DNA from: an uncultured Candidatus Melainabacteria bacterium
GTDB lineage: Bacteria > Cyanobacteriota > Vampirovibrionia > Gastranaerophilales > Gastranaerophilaceae
Assembly: GCA_934728585.1 (NCBI GenBank)
Contig: CAKVDZ010000001.1
Coordinates: 219,285 to 283,284, forward strand
Length of the DNA stretch: 64,000 nt
Reading direction: 5' to 3'
Positions within the stretch are counted from its first letter, which is position 1. Every line of letters starts with the position of its first letter. Below, in pieces: positions 8,618 to 17,149 of this stretch. Below the pieces are notes generated by a model. It was not told the DNA's origin. It made no database searches and saw nothing but the letters and a program-made list of their open reading frames with translations. Position numbers and translations under genes: made by a program.

Positions 8618-9106
8618 ATGAAAAGAATTATTATCCACTGGACAGCTGGAGGAGCTGTTCCTAATCAGCATGAAAAAGAATGCTATCACTACTTAATAGA
8701 TAATCTTGGGAAAATTCATGAGGGTAAATTTAAACCTATTGCAAACGAAAATTGTAAAGCTGGAATGTACGCTCCACACACAGGAGGGGGAAACACAGGT
8801 TCAATAGGTGTCGCATTATGTGGAATGTTTGGCTATAAAAGTCGTCAAAATATTGGTACAAGTCCGATTACAAAAATTCAGTTTGAAACAGCGATGCAAC
8901 TTTGTGCCAAGCTATCAAAAATTTACGGAATTACAGTTAGTCCAAATACTGTTATGACGCATTATGAATTTGGCAAAATTCACCCGAAAACAAGTAGCGT
9001 TGGAAAAATTGATATAACCTTTTTACCTCCTTATTCTTGGGTCGAAACAAACGATATCGGTAATTTTATTCGTTCAAAAATAAAGTGGTATTTACAAAAA
9101 ATTTAA
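8618..9106 (+). CDS. N-acetylmuramoyl-L-alanine amidase, Amidase_2 type (endolysin-like)
   Basis: This 162-aa protein of the PGRP/T7-lysozyme fold cleaves the MurNAc-L-Ala bond. Zinc ligands are plausibly His7 in IIHWTAGG, the His of MTHYEFG, and the acidic/Lys end THYEFGKIHPKTSSVGKIDI. The central NTGSIGVALCGM strand is typical. There is no signal peptide, as in phage endolysins that need a holin. It is the first enzymatic gene of the island. Confidence 0.85.
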   Translation: MKRIIIHWTAGGAVPNQHEKECYHYLIDNLGKIHEGKFKPIANENCKAGMYAPHTGGGNTGSIGVALCGMFGYKSRQNIGTSPITKIQFETAMQLCAKLSKIYGITVSPNTVMTHYEFGKIHPKTSSVGKIDITFLPPYSWVETNDIGNFIRSKIKWYLQKI

Positions 9107-9121
9107 AATTAGGAGTTTATA

Positions 9122-10636
9122 ATGGAAACTTTTTACTATAATTTATCAGGTGGAATTAATCAATCCACAACAAAAACAGAATTGGGGCTTAATACAAAAA
9201 ATATATATTGGGCAGATTCTGAAAATATCGAAATTCTTCAAAATAAAGGTATTATCCGACAAAAAGGTAATATCCTATTGACCCATTTGGATACCAGCGA
9301 GGAAATCACTGCCTTACACGAAATGAAATACAGAAAAAGTTATAAACTTTTAATTTGTACAAAATTAGGGAAATTATACATTTATGATGAAATTTCGCAA
9401 AAAACAAAATTGTTAGATAAAGTTTTAACTTCATCAGAGGTAACATTTACAGATTATTTAAACGGAACGTTAGTTAGCAGTAATTCTGACGAAATGTTTT
9501 TCGTGAAAAATAACACCAAAAATGAAATTATCGATTGTAATTTAAAAGATATTGATAAAAACCCAATATATTCAAATATTGTGTCAGTTTATAAGGGACG
9601 TGTTTGGATTGCCACAGGTTCAAACATATATTTTTCTGCACTTGGAAGCTATACAGATTTTACAACCGCAAATGATGCTGGATATATCAAGGATTTTTAC
9701 ACAAATACAGATGATATTATTGCTCTTAAGGCATATCAAGATTACCTTGCAATTTACAAGGAAAAAAGCGTATATCTATTGAGTGGCACAAGCCCAGACA
9801 ATTTTTCAATAATGCCATTTGCTGATAAAGGCTCATCTTCATCAAAAAGTATAGTAAATATCAACAATAAACAATATTTTTTCACATCAGGAATTTATAC
9901 ACTTGAAGTTGGCGAACTTAATCAAATAACTTTAGGTAGTGAAATAACAACAAAAATAAAACAAGAGTTTAGCAAGTTTGACAAAAGTAGAATAAATGAA
10001 GTTTTTGCACTAAACCACGAAAGCAAAAATCAAGTTTGGTATTTTATTCCGTACTTGAATGACAAATATTTTCATACAATTTGGATAAATGATATTTTAA
10101 ACAAAGCTTGGTATAAAAGGGTTCTTCCACAGAATATAACAACAGCGTGTGTATTTAAAAATTCGATTGTGACAGCAGATATTGACGGGAATATTTATCA
10201 AGAAGAAGTTGGAAATACATTTAACAATATGCCAATTGAATTTATGTGGAAATCTCCATTTTTATCTCTTGGAGATCCATCTATCAGAAAAACTATTGAT
10301 GAATTTTATTTCATACTTGATGAAAGCTATGAAAACAATTTTAATTTTTCAGTTTTCAAAAATTACGACAGCGAAAATCAAGATGATAAAGAGGAAATTT
10401 ATTCATCAAACTTTGAGAACTTGGTATGGCATAAAGAAAATTCAATAATACCTCTAAATGATACTTGGCCGAGTGACAATGATGAAGCAATTTGGGCAAT
10501 AGACGCAGAAAGTATGTATAAGGCAGAAATTTCAGAGGCAAATTTTGCAATACAGCTTTGCGTAGAGGGAAATTCACTAGAACATAACGTTGCAATCATT
10601 GGAATTGAGTTTAAGGAAGTTTATAAAGAGGACTAA
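9122..10636 (+). CDS. P22 gp10-like DNA stabilization/tail hub protein
   Basis: This 504-aa protein begins METFYYNLSGGINQSTT, a start typical of phage stabilization proteins. It consists of repeated beta-strand blades (YKLLICTKLGKLYIYDE, VYKGRVWIATGSNIYF, YQDYLAIYKEKSVYLL, IVTADIDGNIYQEE), as expected for the beta-propeller hub that closes the portal in P22-type podoviruses. Assignment rests on fold-like pattern and context (connector, coat, portal and terminase in the same run). A different propeller-like virion protein remains possible. Confidence 0.6.
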   Translation: METFYYNLSGGINQSTTKTELGLNTKNIYWADSENIEILQNKGIIRQKGNILLTHLDTSEEITALHEMKYRKSYKLLICTKLGKLYIYDEISQKTKLLDKVLTSSEVTFTDYLNGTLVSSNSDEMFFVKNNTKNEIIDCNLKDIDKNPIYSNIVSVYKGRVWIATGSNIYFSALGSYTDFTTANDAGYIKDFYTNTDDIIALKAYQDYLAIYKEKSVYLLSGTSPDNFSIMPFADKGSSSSKSIVNINNKQYFFTSGIYTLEVGELNQITLGSEITTKIKQEFSKFDKSRINEVFALNHESKNQVWYFIPYLNDKYFHTIWINDILNKAWYKRVLPQNITTACVFKNSIVTADIDGNIYQEEVGNTFNNMPIEFMWKSPFLSLGDPSIRKTIDEFYFILDESYENNFNFSVFKNYDSENQDDKEEIYSSNFENLVWHKENSIIPLNDTWPSDNDEAIWAIDAESMYKAEISEANFAIQLCVEGNSLEHNVAIIGIEFKEVYKED

Positions 10637-10679
10637 TCTTCAAAATTACCCCACAAAAAAACAGAAAGGAAACAAGAAA

Positions 10680-11630
10680 ATGTCAGAAGAAACAACATCA
10701 CAAACACCCCAACAAACAACTGGTAATGCATATTCAGCATTTATTCCAGAACTTTGGAGTCAAAAATTAAACACAATGCTTGAAAAAAACTGTGTAATGA
10801 TGCAGTGCGTAAACAGAAATTACGAGGGCGACATCAAAAATCAAGGCGACAAAGTTAAAATTATTACTCCTGCAAACGTAACAATTTCGACTGTAAGCTC
10901 TGATAATTTATCATACAGCGAGCTTACACCGACTTCTACAGATTTGGTAATTGACCAAAAGAAATATTTTGCATTCAAAATTAACGATGTAGCCCAAGCG
11001 CAAGCAAATCAAGATATTATGTCTGCTCACCTTTGCAACGCTAAAAAAGCAATTGAAGAAGTTCAAGATTCATTCTTGTTAGGTATGCATACAGAAGTTG
11101 ATAGCGCAAATATTGTTGGTTCTGAAGATGAAGCTATTACTCTTGACAAATCAACAATCTACTCAAAATTTGTTGAATTAGCTTTAAGACTAAAAAATTC
11201 AAATGCGATGAATGGCGAAAAATCACCTTGGGTCGTTATTAACCCGACAATAGAATCATATTTGTTACAAAGTAATGAATTTATTAGCGCGCACAATGTT
11301 GCAGATAAGACTTTACGCGAGGGTTCAATTGGTAGAATTGCTGGCATGGACGTTTTAGTAAGCACAAACTTAACTTCCGCATCAGGTTTATTATACGTTC
11401 TTGCTGGTACAAATGATGCAATTACTTTCGCTTCTCAACTTGCAAAAATTGAAAGCTTAAGAGATAAAGATTCATTCGCAGATTTAGTTAGAGGCTTATA
11501 TTTATATGGTGCAAAAACTGTTCAACCAAAAGCTTTAGCAAAAATGGTTGTACAAGACCCAACAGTAACTCAAGAAGTGATTACACCAACAAATCCAACT
11601 GAAGCTGAACAATCTCAAGGAAATGACTAA
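10680..11630 (+). CDS. Major capsid (coat) protein, P22 gp5/HK97-fold type
   Basis: The 316-aa frame from the ATG at 10680 follows the binding site AGAAAGGAAAC. After a Gln/Thr-rich N-terminus come FIPELWSQKLNTMLEKNCVM, GDKVKIITPANVTIS, then LREGSIGRIAGMDVLVSTNL and GLYLYGAKTVQPKALAKM. This is the standard order of a P22-type coat protein, with the late IGRIAGMDV strand and hydrophobic end. A terminator follows, fitting a need for high coat expression. Confidence 0.85.
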   Translation: MSEETTSQTPQQTTGNAYSAFIPELWSQKLNTMLEKNCVMMQCVNRNYEGDIKNQGDKVKIITPANVTISTVSSDNLSYSELTPTSTDLVIDQKKYFAFKINDVAQAQANQDIMSAHLCNAKKAIEEVQDSFLLGMHTEVDSANIVGSEDEAITLDKSTIYSKFVELALRLKNSNAMNGEKSPWVVINPTIESYLLQSNEFISAHNVADKTLREGSIGRIAGMDVLVSTNLTSASGLLYVLAGTNDAITFASQLAKIESLRDKDSFADLVRGLYLYGAKTVQPKALAKMVVQDPTVTQEVITPTNPTEAEQSQGND

Positions 11631-11663
11631 TAGTCCTCTTATCTAAATGTAGATTACCCCACT

Positions 11664-11694
11664 AAGGCGCGAATCTGCGCTTCGCGCCTTTTTT
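11664..11694 (+). terminator. Terminator after coat gene
   Basis: AAGGCGCGAA pairs with TTCGCGCCTT around a short loop and is followed by TTTT. A related arm (GCGCGAAGCG) recurs in the terminator at 22641-22669. Confidence 0.85.
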
Positions 11695-11710
11695 ATAAAA
11701 AGGAAAATAT

Positions 11711-11956
11711 ATGTTTAAAAATTTAAAAGAAAAAATTACACAACTTTCATATTCTGCTGTAAATTTTGCAGAAAACACTCTTGCCAGTGAAACAGGTAAA
11801 GAAAAGAAGAATACAGCTATTGCATTCATTGTTAATCGATTAACAATTCCAGCCCCGATAAAACCTATAGTTATATTGATTTTAACTGGATTTATCGATC
11901 AATCAATAGAAATCGCAGTAACTTACATGAAATCAATAAGAAACGAGGACAGATAA
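11711..11956 (+). CDS. Small membrane protein, candidate holin
   Basis: This 81-aa protein has an amphipathic N-terminus, a charged stretch GKEKKNTAIAF, then a hydrophobic segment PIKPIVILILTGFIDQSIEIAV and a charged tail. The layout resembles small LL-H-type holins, whose end is also 'leucine-rich segment, acidic turn, Lys tail'. Its position among coat and scaffold genes, away from the amidase, is unusual for a holin, so a membrane-linked virion factor is also possible. Confidence 0.4.
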   Translation: MFKNLKEKITQLSYSAVNFAENTLASETGKEKKNTAIAFIVNRLTIPAPIKPIVILILTGFIDQSIEIAVTYMKSIRNEDR

Positions 11957-11957
11957 T

Positions 11958-12662
11958 ATGTCAGAAGAACAAGAAAAAACAACATCTTTAGCCGAAAAAG
12001 CTGAAATTTCAAAAGATATTGAAGAAACTCCAGTCAAAGACTCAAACGTTAAGGCACAAATTGAGGAAAAACTTGATACTAAAATCAATTCTTATGAAAA
12101 GCGACCTCAAAAGGTTGATTTAAAAGCAAATTTGCAAAACTTGTATACGCTTTTAAACACTGGACTTTTAGATAGACAGCAAGGACAAAATTTATTGAAC
12201 CAGATAATTAAGGTGGCGCTGGACGGTAATACACAACAAATGTCAGAAGAAAGTCCACAACCAGAAGAAAAAGTTTTTGATAAGAAAAATGCATTAAAAG
12301 AATTTGAGAAAGAAAATCCTGATTTCTTTAATATTGACGGACGTGATGAGATTTTAAAATACTTAAACTCCGATGAAATTCAGTTTGATAAAGATGAACT
12401 TTCTAAAATCTCAAAAATTGTTGAGCAAGTTGAAAAATCAGCAATAGATAGATACATAAAGAAAGTAGCGCACGAAGAAAATTTAGAAAAATCAAACACG
12501 CAAGCAAAAGAAAAGTTGAAAGCAAATGCTCAAAATTCAGCAAGCGAAGTTAAAAATTTTCTACCTTTCACCCGTGAGCAAATCGGCAAAATGACAAGTG
12601 CCGAGTTTTTGAAAAACGAAAAACTCATTATGGAACAAGTCAAAAAAGGACTAGTAAAATAG
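11958..12662 (+). CDS. Capsid scaffolding protein
   Basis: This 234-aa protein is highly charged and helical, rich in Glu, Lys and Gln, with no hydrophobic core segments, as expected for a scaffold. It lies directly downstream of coat and a small protein, and 1 bp after the preceding stop. The C-terminal 31 residues form a separate conserved-looking unit (FTREQIGKM, AEFLKNEK, MEQVKKGLVK, residues 204-234). In P22 the scaffold C-terminus is the coat-binding helix-turn-helix. The same unit recurs at the C-termini of the two effector proteins at 17559-18224 and 20451-21380. Confidence 0.7.
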   Translation: MSEEQEKTTSLAEKAEISKDIEETPVKDSNVKAQIEEKLDTKINSYEKRPQKVDLKANLQNLYTLLNTGLLDRQQGQNLLNQIIKVALDGNTQQMSEESPQPEEKVFDKKNALKEFEKENPDFFNIDGRDEILKYLNSDEIQFDKDELSKISKIVEQVEKSAIDRYIKKVAHEENLEKSNTQAKEKLKANAQNSASEVKNFLPFTREQIGKMTSAEFLKNEKLIMEQVKKGLVK

Positions 12663-12675
12663 CACTTATTTTCAG

Positions 12676-12694
12676 GCGGTACGTAATGTACCGC
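12676..12694. other. Hairpin between scaffold and connector genes
   Basis: GCGGTAC and GTACCGC form a perfect 7-bp stem with loop GTAAT. No T-run follows, so it is more likely an mRNA stability or processing element than a terminator. Confidence 0.4.
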
Positions 12695-12724
12695 TTGGAA
12701 ATTTAACAAAAGTAAGGAAACAAA

Positions 12725-13366
12725 ATGAACTATCTTGAAATTATAAACAAATGTTTGATGGAACTTAATTACAAAAGAGTTCGCACCTTTGACGAATTAA
12801 TAAAAAATGACCACGCAAAAATCAAAAACATAATAAACATTATTAACGCTGAAATTTGCACTTTTGATAACTGGAATTTTTTATTAAGAAAAACAAAACT
12901 TGAATTACCCAAAAGTACCATAGAAATAAAAAATACCGTTAACGGAAAAATAAATACACTGTATATTGATAACAAAAAACTTTCTTATACCTCGAATTTT
13001 GAAAGCTTTTTGTTAAATAACTCTGCAAACACAGAAAAATACAGTGTTTTAAATAATAAGTTATTATTGCCAAAATATCAACAAGATAAAACAGTTGATA
13101 TTATTTATTACACAAATGATTTTGTAAAAACAGAAGATGGCATTGAAAAAGCAAGACTTGAATATGAAACTGACAAATCGCTGATTCCCGAACCATTTGT
13201 TGAGCCCTTATTGGTATATGGAACGTGTATGAAAATGAAAGCAAATCCGCAATACAGCAAGTTTAGCTACTGGTTAAGTATGTATAAAGAAAACCTTGCA
13301 TCAATGCGTTCAAAACTTTGTACTGATGCACAACAGCACCCAAGTATCGTGATACAAAGGAATTAA
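12725..13366 (+). CDS. Head-tail connector, P22 gp4-like
   Basis: This 213-aa protein has the organisation of the P22 gp4 head-closure protein: an N-terminal helical part (EIINKCLMELNYKRVRTFDEL), INAEICTFDNWNFLLRKT, a beta section, and the C-terminal LIPEPFVEPLLVYGTCMKMK followed by YWLSMYKENLASMRSKL. That last pattern is commonly seen in podovirus tail accessory factors. It probably docks under the portal encoded at 15338-17005. Confidence 0.65.
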   Translation: MNYLEIINKCLMELNYKRVRTFDELIKNDHAKIKNIINIINAEICTFDNWNFLLRKTKLELPKSTIEIKNTVNGKINTLYIDNKKLSYTSNFESFLLNNSANTEKYSVLNNKLLLPKYQQDKTVDIIYYTNDFVKTEDGIEKARLEYETDKSLIPEPFVEPLLVYGTCMKMKANPQYSKFSYWLSMYKENLASMRSKLCTDAQQHPSIVIQRN

Positions 13367-13372
13367 AACAAC

Positions 13373-13407
13373 AAAAAAAAAATAGGCGGAACGATGTTCT
13401 GCCTATT
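13373..13407 (-). terminator. Minus-strand terminator upstream of small terminase gene
   Basis: AATAGGCGGAAC and GTTCTGCCTATT make a 12-bp stem with loop GAT. The A-run lies on the left, so the U-run exists only for minus-strand transcripts. It would stop antisense transcription coming from the minus-strand RipA-like gene before it enters the connector gene. Confidence 0.55.
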
Positions 13408-13499
13408 AATAAGATTTTACACTAGCCGAAATATAAATAGCACAATTATAATAAGCTATTTAGGCAAAGCAGGCAAATATATTAAGAACTCTTAACATT

Positions 13500-13928
13500 A
13501 TGGAAAAATTAACTCTACAAGAAAAGAAATTTATATCGGAATACATAAAAACTTTAGATGGCGTAAATGCATTAAAAAAAGCTGGCTACAAGGAAAAATT
13601 TTTATCTAAACTTGCTGAAAAATTACTCTCAAAAGAACATATTGTTAAGGAACTAAATTCCCAACTAAAACAACAAGTCAACACCTTGAATATTTCAAAA
13701 GGGTATGTTGTTAGAAAATTGCTTCAAATAGCAGAATTTAGCCTTGAAGAAGAAGAAATTTTGGACAAAGACGGTAATTTTACAGGCAAGAAAAAATTAC
13801 GAGATACAGCTTCTGCGTTAAAAGCCATTGATAGTTTATGGAAATACTTATATGGTAAGCCCTCAGAGCAAGAGGGGGTTGAAGCTAAGATTATTACAAT
13901 CAGCAACTTAAATGACAAAAAAATTTAA
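13500..13928 (+). CDS. Terminase small subunit
   Basis: This 142-aa protein matches the Terminase_2 pattern: LTLQEKKFISEYIKTLDGVNAL at the N-terminus (DNA-binding helices), SKEHIVKELNSQL, then YVVRKLLQIAEF and the C-terminal TASALKAIDSLWKYLYGKP. It recognises packaging DNA and feeds it to the large subunit at 18260-19561. The two terminase genes are unusually far apart, with portal and accessory genes between. Confidence 0.8.
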   Translation: MEKLTLQEKKFISEYIKTLDGVNALKKAGYKEKFLSKLAEKLLSKEHIVKELNSQLKQQVNTLNISKGYVVRKLLQIAEFSLEEEEILDKDGNFTGKKKLRDTASALKAIDSLWKYLYGKPSEQEGVEAKIITISNLNDKKI

Positions 13929-13940
13929 AAAGGAGTAAAA

Positions 13941-14309
13941 ATGAACAATAAAAAACAATTAATCGAAGATGCGCTTATTTCAGGCAAAAGCCTTGACGAA
14001 TTAATCAAAATTAAAATGAAAGAAGAAATGACAAACGTTTTTTCTAAAATAATTCAAAAAGCCGAAAAACACAGAATTTACGATATAAAAAAGGTTCCAC
14101 AAAGTAGTATTTTTGCGAAAAATACTGTATTTAAAAAATTCAATAAAAACAATAACACAATAAGTTATATCAACGGAATTCAAGCCGAAGCACTTTTAGG
14201 ACTAGATGAACATACCCGAAAGAAACTTCAAAATGGTGAAATTGAAGTGTTTTCAACAGATGACGCGTTTGTAAAATTTGAATATACTGAAATTATAATC
14301 CAACATTAA
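13941..14309 (+). CDS. Unknown protein of the capsid island
   Basis: I do not recognise this 122-aa protein. It has a good binding site (AAAAAGGAG), a helical N-terminus and a compact C-terminal section ISYINGIQAEALLGLDEHTR then KLQNGEIEVFSTDDAFVKF. Its last 17 bp overlap the end of the minus-strand RipA-like gene. Co-orientation with the terminase gene suggests a virion or packaging role, but nothing in the sequence proves it. Confidence 0.55.
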   Translation: MNNKKQLIEDALISGKSLDELIKIKMKEEMTNVFSKIIQKAEKHRIYDIKKVPQSSIFAKNTVFKKFNKNNNTISYINGIQAEALLGLDEHTRKKLQNGEIEVFSTDDAFVKFEYTEIIIQH

Positions 14310-14754
14310 CAAATCTTGGAATAAATTCAATTAAAAGCAAAATAAAGAATAATAAAAACGCTACAATTGCAAACATTTTTTGTATATCGCTAAACAAAAA
14401 GCCTTTTTTATTTCTTCTGTAATCTTTAATTGCTTTGTATTCCATCGCATTAGGTTGATAAGGTAGTTGTTTTTCAATTTCTTCAAGGACCTTTGAATAT
14501 TTGATTTTGATAAGGCAATTGTAAGAATCAACGTTTAACCACCAAAGAGCACAACTTATTATACCTGCAAGACAGAAAACACTAGGGGCAGATACTCTGC
14601 CAATTGCAAATTTTTGAGTAATAAAAACTAAGAAAAATAATGCCAAAATCAAAACCATATAGAATTTATTTGTCATAAAAGTTCGGTCAACAAATTTTTC
14701 TTTTTGTTCTGAATAAAGTCTATACTGCGCCATTATCAATTCATCGTTACTCAT
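14293..14754 (-). CDS. RipA/SLATT-like membrane protein (possible defence or exclusion factor)
   Basis: This 153-aa protein has an N-terminal MAQYRLYSEQKEKFVDRTF, two adjacent membrane helices (VLILALFFLVFI; FCLAGIISCALWWL), a cytoplasmic DSYNCLIKIKYSKVLEEIEKQLP helix, and one more hydrophobic helix at the end. The order 'YxLY, 2TM, W-SY-x-L-x-x-KF-x-x-x-E-x-E-x-x-LP' is what I remember for RipA-family octameric and SLATT-type proteins. It sits on the opposite strand inside a virion operon with its own binding site (AAGGAGC), the position of a moron gene expressed in the lysogen. Confidence 0.5.
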   Translation of the reverse strand: MSNDELIMAQYRLYSEQKEKFVDRTFMTNKFYMVLILALFFLVFITQKFAIGRVSAPSVFCLAGIISCALWWLNVDSYNCLIKIKYSKVLEEIEKQLPYQPNAMEYKAIKDYRRNKKGFLFSDIQKMFAIVAFLLFFILLLIEFIPRFVNVGL

Positions 14755-14815
14755 TAGTTTTGCTCCTTACTTAATATAGAAACATTTTATTAATAGCAAA
14801 GGTAAAAGTCAAGAA

Positions 14816-15334
14816 ATGATTAAATTTGTAAAAATCAAAATAGATAGAAAAAGAAAAATATTTAAAAATCTGCAATTTTTAGAAGATATTTATTACCTGT
14901 ATAAAAAGTATTACAACTACTTAAGCGACGATTACGCTCATTTTGAAGACATTTTAGATGAGGTAATAAACCTAATTGAAGTAACATCGCCTTATTTTTG
15001 GGTGGTGCTTGATTGTGATAAATTTGCAGGATTTGTATTTTTAGAAAATCTTATCGGAAACAAAAATAAGCTTCACTCTGCGCAAATAACAACAGCCTTT
15101 AAGCAAGAATACTGGGGTAATTTCACGAAGAAATCAGCAAAAAAATTTATTAGATTTTGCTTCAAAAAACTGCAATTAAAAAAATTAAAAGCACTCGTTT
15201 TTAAAGAAAACTCAAAAACTGCCAAAATTTTGAAAACAGCAGGATTTAAACTAGAAGCTAATTTAAAAGCAGAAACGCTTAAAAACGGCAAATTACAAGA
15301 TATTAGATTATATTCAATAACAACAAAGAGGTAA
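14816..15334 (+). CDS. GNAT-family acetyltransferase
   Basis: This 172-aa protein is very rich in Lys and Phe, but the acetyl-CoA region is legible: KLHSAQITTAFKQEYWGNFTKK, then FIRFCFKKLQLKKLKALVFKENSKTAKILKTAGFKLEA, which is the RimJ/RimL-like 'N-x-x-(S/A)-x-x-(L/I)-x-x-x-x-G(F)' end. The target is unknown. It lies 3 bp upstream of the portal gene and is probably part of that operon, perhaps modifying a virion or host protein. Confidence 0.65.
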   Translation: MIKFVKIKIDRKRKIFKNLQFLEDIYYLYKKYYNYLSDDYAHFEDILDEVINLIEVTSPYFWVVLDCDKFAGFVFLENLIGNKNKLHSAQITTAFKQEYWGNFTKKSAKKFIRFCFKKLQLKKLKALVFKENSKTAKILKTAGFKLEANLKAETLKNGKLQDIRLYSITTKR

Positions 15335-15337
15335 AAA

Positions 15338-17005
15338 ATGACAACAAACAATAAAACTATTTCAAACAACGAATTACAATTTATACGAGAAAAAGTTGTA
15401 AGAAAATATGACGAAATGGACGATGCTCGCCACGGTCAATTAACAGATATAAAGCTTGTTAAGAGTGCAATTTATAATAACAATATTCCATCAGTAAACG
15501 AATGGAATACAAAAATTCAACTCCCTGATATCTATGAACTCGCTCAAACTTTAAAAGCCCATATCAGCGAAAATCTATATTCACACCCTGATTCAATGTT
15601 TGATGTTTCAGGAAAAACCCCTCAAACTCAACTTCTTGCTAATCGACAAAAAGCTATGTTGGTAAATACTTTTGAAGAAATGCACTTGGAAGAAGAAATG
15701 GAAAAAATGATTGATTCAATTGTTGAAACTGGTGAAAGCACTATTTTTGTTGGTTGGCAAACAAAGACAAAAACAGTTCGCAGACCTCAAACAATTGAAG
15801 AACAACTTGTTAACCCTACTGAAACAGGGTTTGTTATTGAGGAAAAAGTTGTTTATGATAATGCAAAAGTTAAGTTTATCAAACCCGAAGATTTTGTTTT
15901 TGATAAAAATAACAAAGATAATTGGGATTCTTGCGCAAAAGTTTATCGAATTTATTCATCACTTCACGATATTGCATCTGATAAATCAAATAATTTGTTA
16001 ACAGATGAAAAGCTTGAAAATTTAAAACAGCTTATTAGCAACAAAAAATCAAAAAATTCGACTGATAAAGCTACAGACGACAACAAATGCGAAATTTTAG
16101 AATATTGGGGTGATATTGAACTTCAAAATGGTGATATTTTAAAAAATCAAATTATTGTTATTGCAGGGAGAAAAGAAATTATCCGAATGGAGGACAATCC
16201 GTTTGTGATTAATCCATTTATCTACGCAAATATTATCAAAAATCCAGATACTGAACGTGGAATTTCTCCGCTTAAAGTTGCAATTATTATGAATAATATT
16301 TCATCAACAATTTTAAACAAACAACTTGATGCTTTATCCTTAATGATGAACCCTCCTTATTTGGCACCAAAAGGTTGTTTTAAGGGGGAACAAGTCGTTA
16401 GCCCTGGAAAAATTATTGAATATGATTCAGCTCTAATGCCACAAGCGCCAGTGCCATTAAACTTTGAAAATGCACTACACGGTTGGGATTTCTTGAATTA
16501 TTTTAAAAATACAACCGAAAGCGCAACAGGAATTTTCAAAAATATGGCTGGGAATCTTCAAAATGAAGCTAGAACAGCAACAGAATTGACATATTCAGTT
16601 TCTGGTCAGACAGCTAGATTAAATATGATGTTAGATGCAATAAATCGCAAATTAATTATTCCAATGGTAGAAAAAACCGCGGAGATTATAGCAAACTTTA
16701 AACTTGGCAGAGAACTTATTTGCATAAATGAGCACGGTAATCCAATGTACATGGAGATTGACGATTCAGTTAGAAACGCTTCATACATCTATCGCTATGG
16801 TGATAGAAAAGCAACACTAGAGAGAAAAACTCGTTCAAAAGAGTTGTTTGATGTTGTTAAATCTTTTGCAGAAGTTCCAACAGTGAACGAGCAAATTAAC
16901 TGGATAGAATGCTTTAAGTTTGCACTTGAACAGTACGGAATTGAAAATGCAAATCACTTTTTATTAACACAAAATCTGTCGACAGAAATTATGCAAAACG
17001 CATAA
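15338..17005 (+). CDS. Portal protein, P22 gp1-like
   Basis: This 555-aa protein forms the dodecameric DNA portal in this class. The N-terminal helices (ELQFIREKVVRKYDEMDDAR) are followed by clip/wing features: SVNEWNTKIQLPDIYELAQT, VGWQTKTKTVRR, KFIKPEDFVFD, CEILEYWGDIEL, and the helical ISPLKVAIIMNNISSTILNK, DALSLMMNPPYLAPKGCF, ATGIFKNMAGNLQNEARTAT regions. Size is somewhat below P22 gp1, whose extra length is the barrel. A terminator follows 18 bp after the stop. Confidence 0.8.
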   Translation: MTTNNKTISNNELQFIREKVVRKYDEMDDARHGQLTDIKLVKSAIYNNNIPSVNEWNTKIQLPDIYELAQTLKAHISENLYSHPDSMFDVSGKTPQTQLLANRQKAMLVNTFEEMHLEEEMEKMIDSIVETGESTIFVGWQTKTKTVRRPQTIEEQLVNPTETGFVIEEKVVYDNAKVKFIKPEDFVFDKNNKDNWDSCAKVYRIYSSLHDIASDKSNNLLTDEKLENLKQLISNKKSKNSTDKATDDNKCEILEYWGDIELQNGDILKNQIIVIAGRKEIIRMEDNPFVINPFIYANIIKNPDTERGISPLKVAIIMNNISSTILNKQLDALSLMMNPPYLAPKGCFKGEQVVSPGKIIEYDSALMPQAPVPLNFENALHGWDFLNYFKNTTESATGIFKNMAGNLQNEARTATELTYSVSGQTARLNMMLDAINRKLIIPMVEKTAEIIANFKLGRELICINEHGNPMYMEIDDSVRNASYIYRYGDRKATLERKTRSKELFDVVKSFAEVPTVNEQINWIECFKFALEQYGIENANHFLLTQNLSTEIMQNA

Positions 17006-17022
17006 CATATCCAACACACATA

Positions 17023-17047
17023 GGGAGCCTCTACCCGCTCCCTTTTT
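17023..17047 (+). terminator. Terminator after portal gene
   Basis: GGGAGC and GCTCCC form the stem around an 8-nt loop, followed by TTTTT. It would uncouple the accessory cassette and large terminase from the portal transcript. Confidence 0.75.
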
Positions 17048-17092
17048 CTTGTAAAAAACATTTTGTCATTATTCTAACGAAAGGAGCAAAAA

Positions 17093-17149
17093 ATGAATAA
17101 TTCGATTGACGAATTTAACAAAGAAATGTACGCAAAAGCGTGTTTTTAA
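17093..17149 (+). pseudogene. Orphan 18-codon gene start cut off by the effector cassette
   Basis: A proper binding site (AAAGGAGC) precedes ATG and the short frame MNNSIDEFNKEMYAKACF, whose stop overlaps the stop of the minus-strand membrane gene. It reads like the beginning of a virion gene that lost its remainder when the cassette was inserted between portal and terminase. A true micropeptide cannot be excluded. Confidence 0.45.

Noticed and set aside
10356..10599. Two minus-strand frames within the gp10-like gene
   Set aside because: They are shadows of a long plus-strand gene, without binding sites or plausible composition.
12676..12694. Terminator between scaffold and connector genes
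   Set aside because: The stem is good but no T-run follows, so it was kept only as a hairpin.
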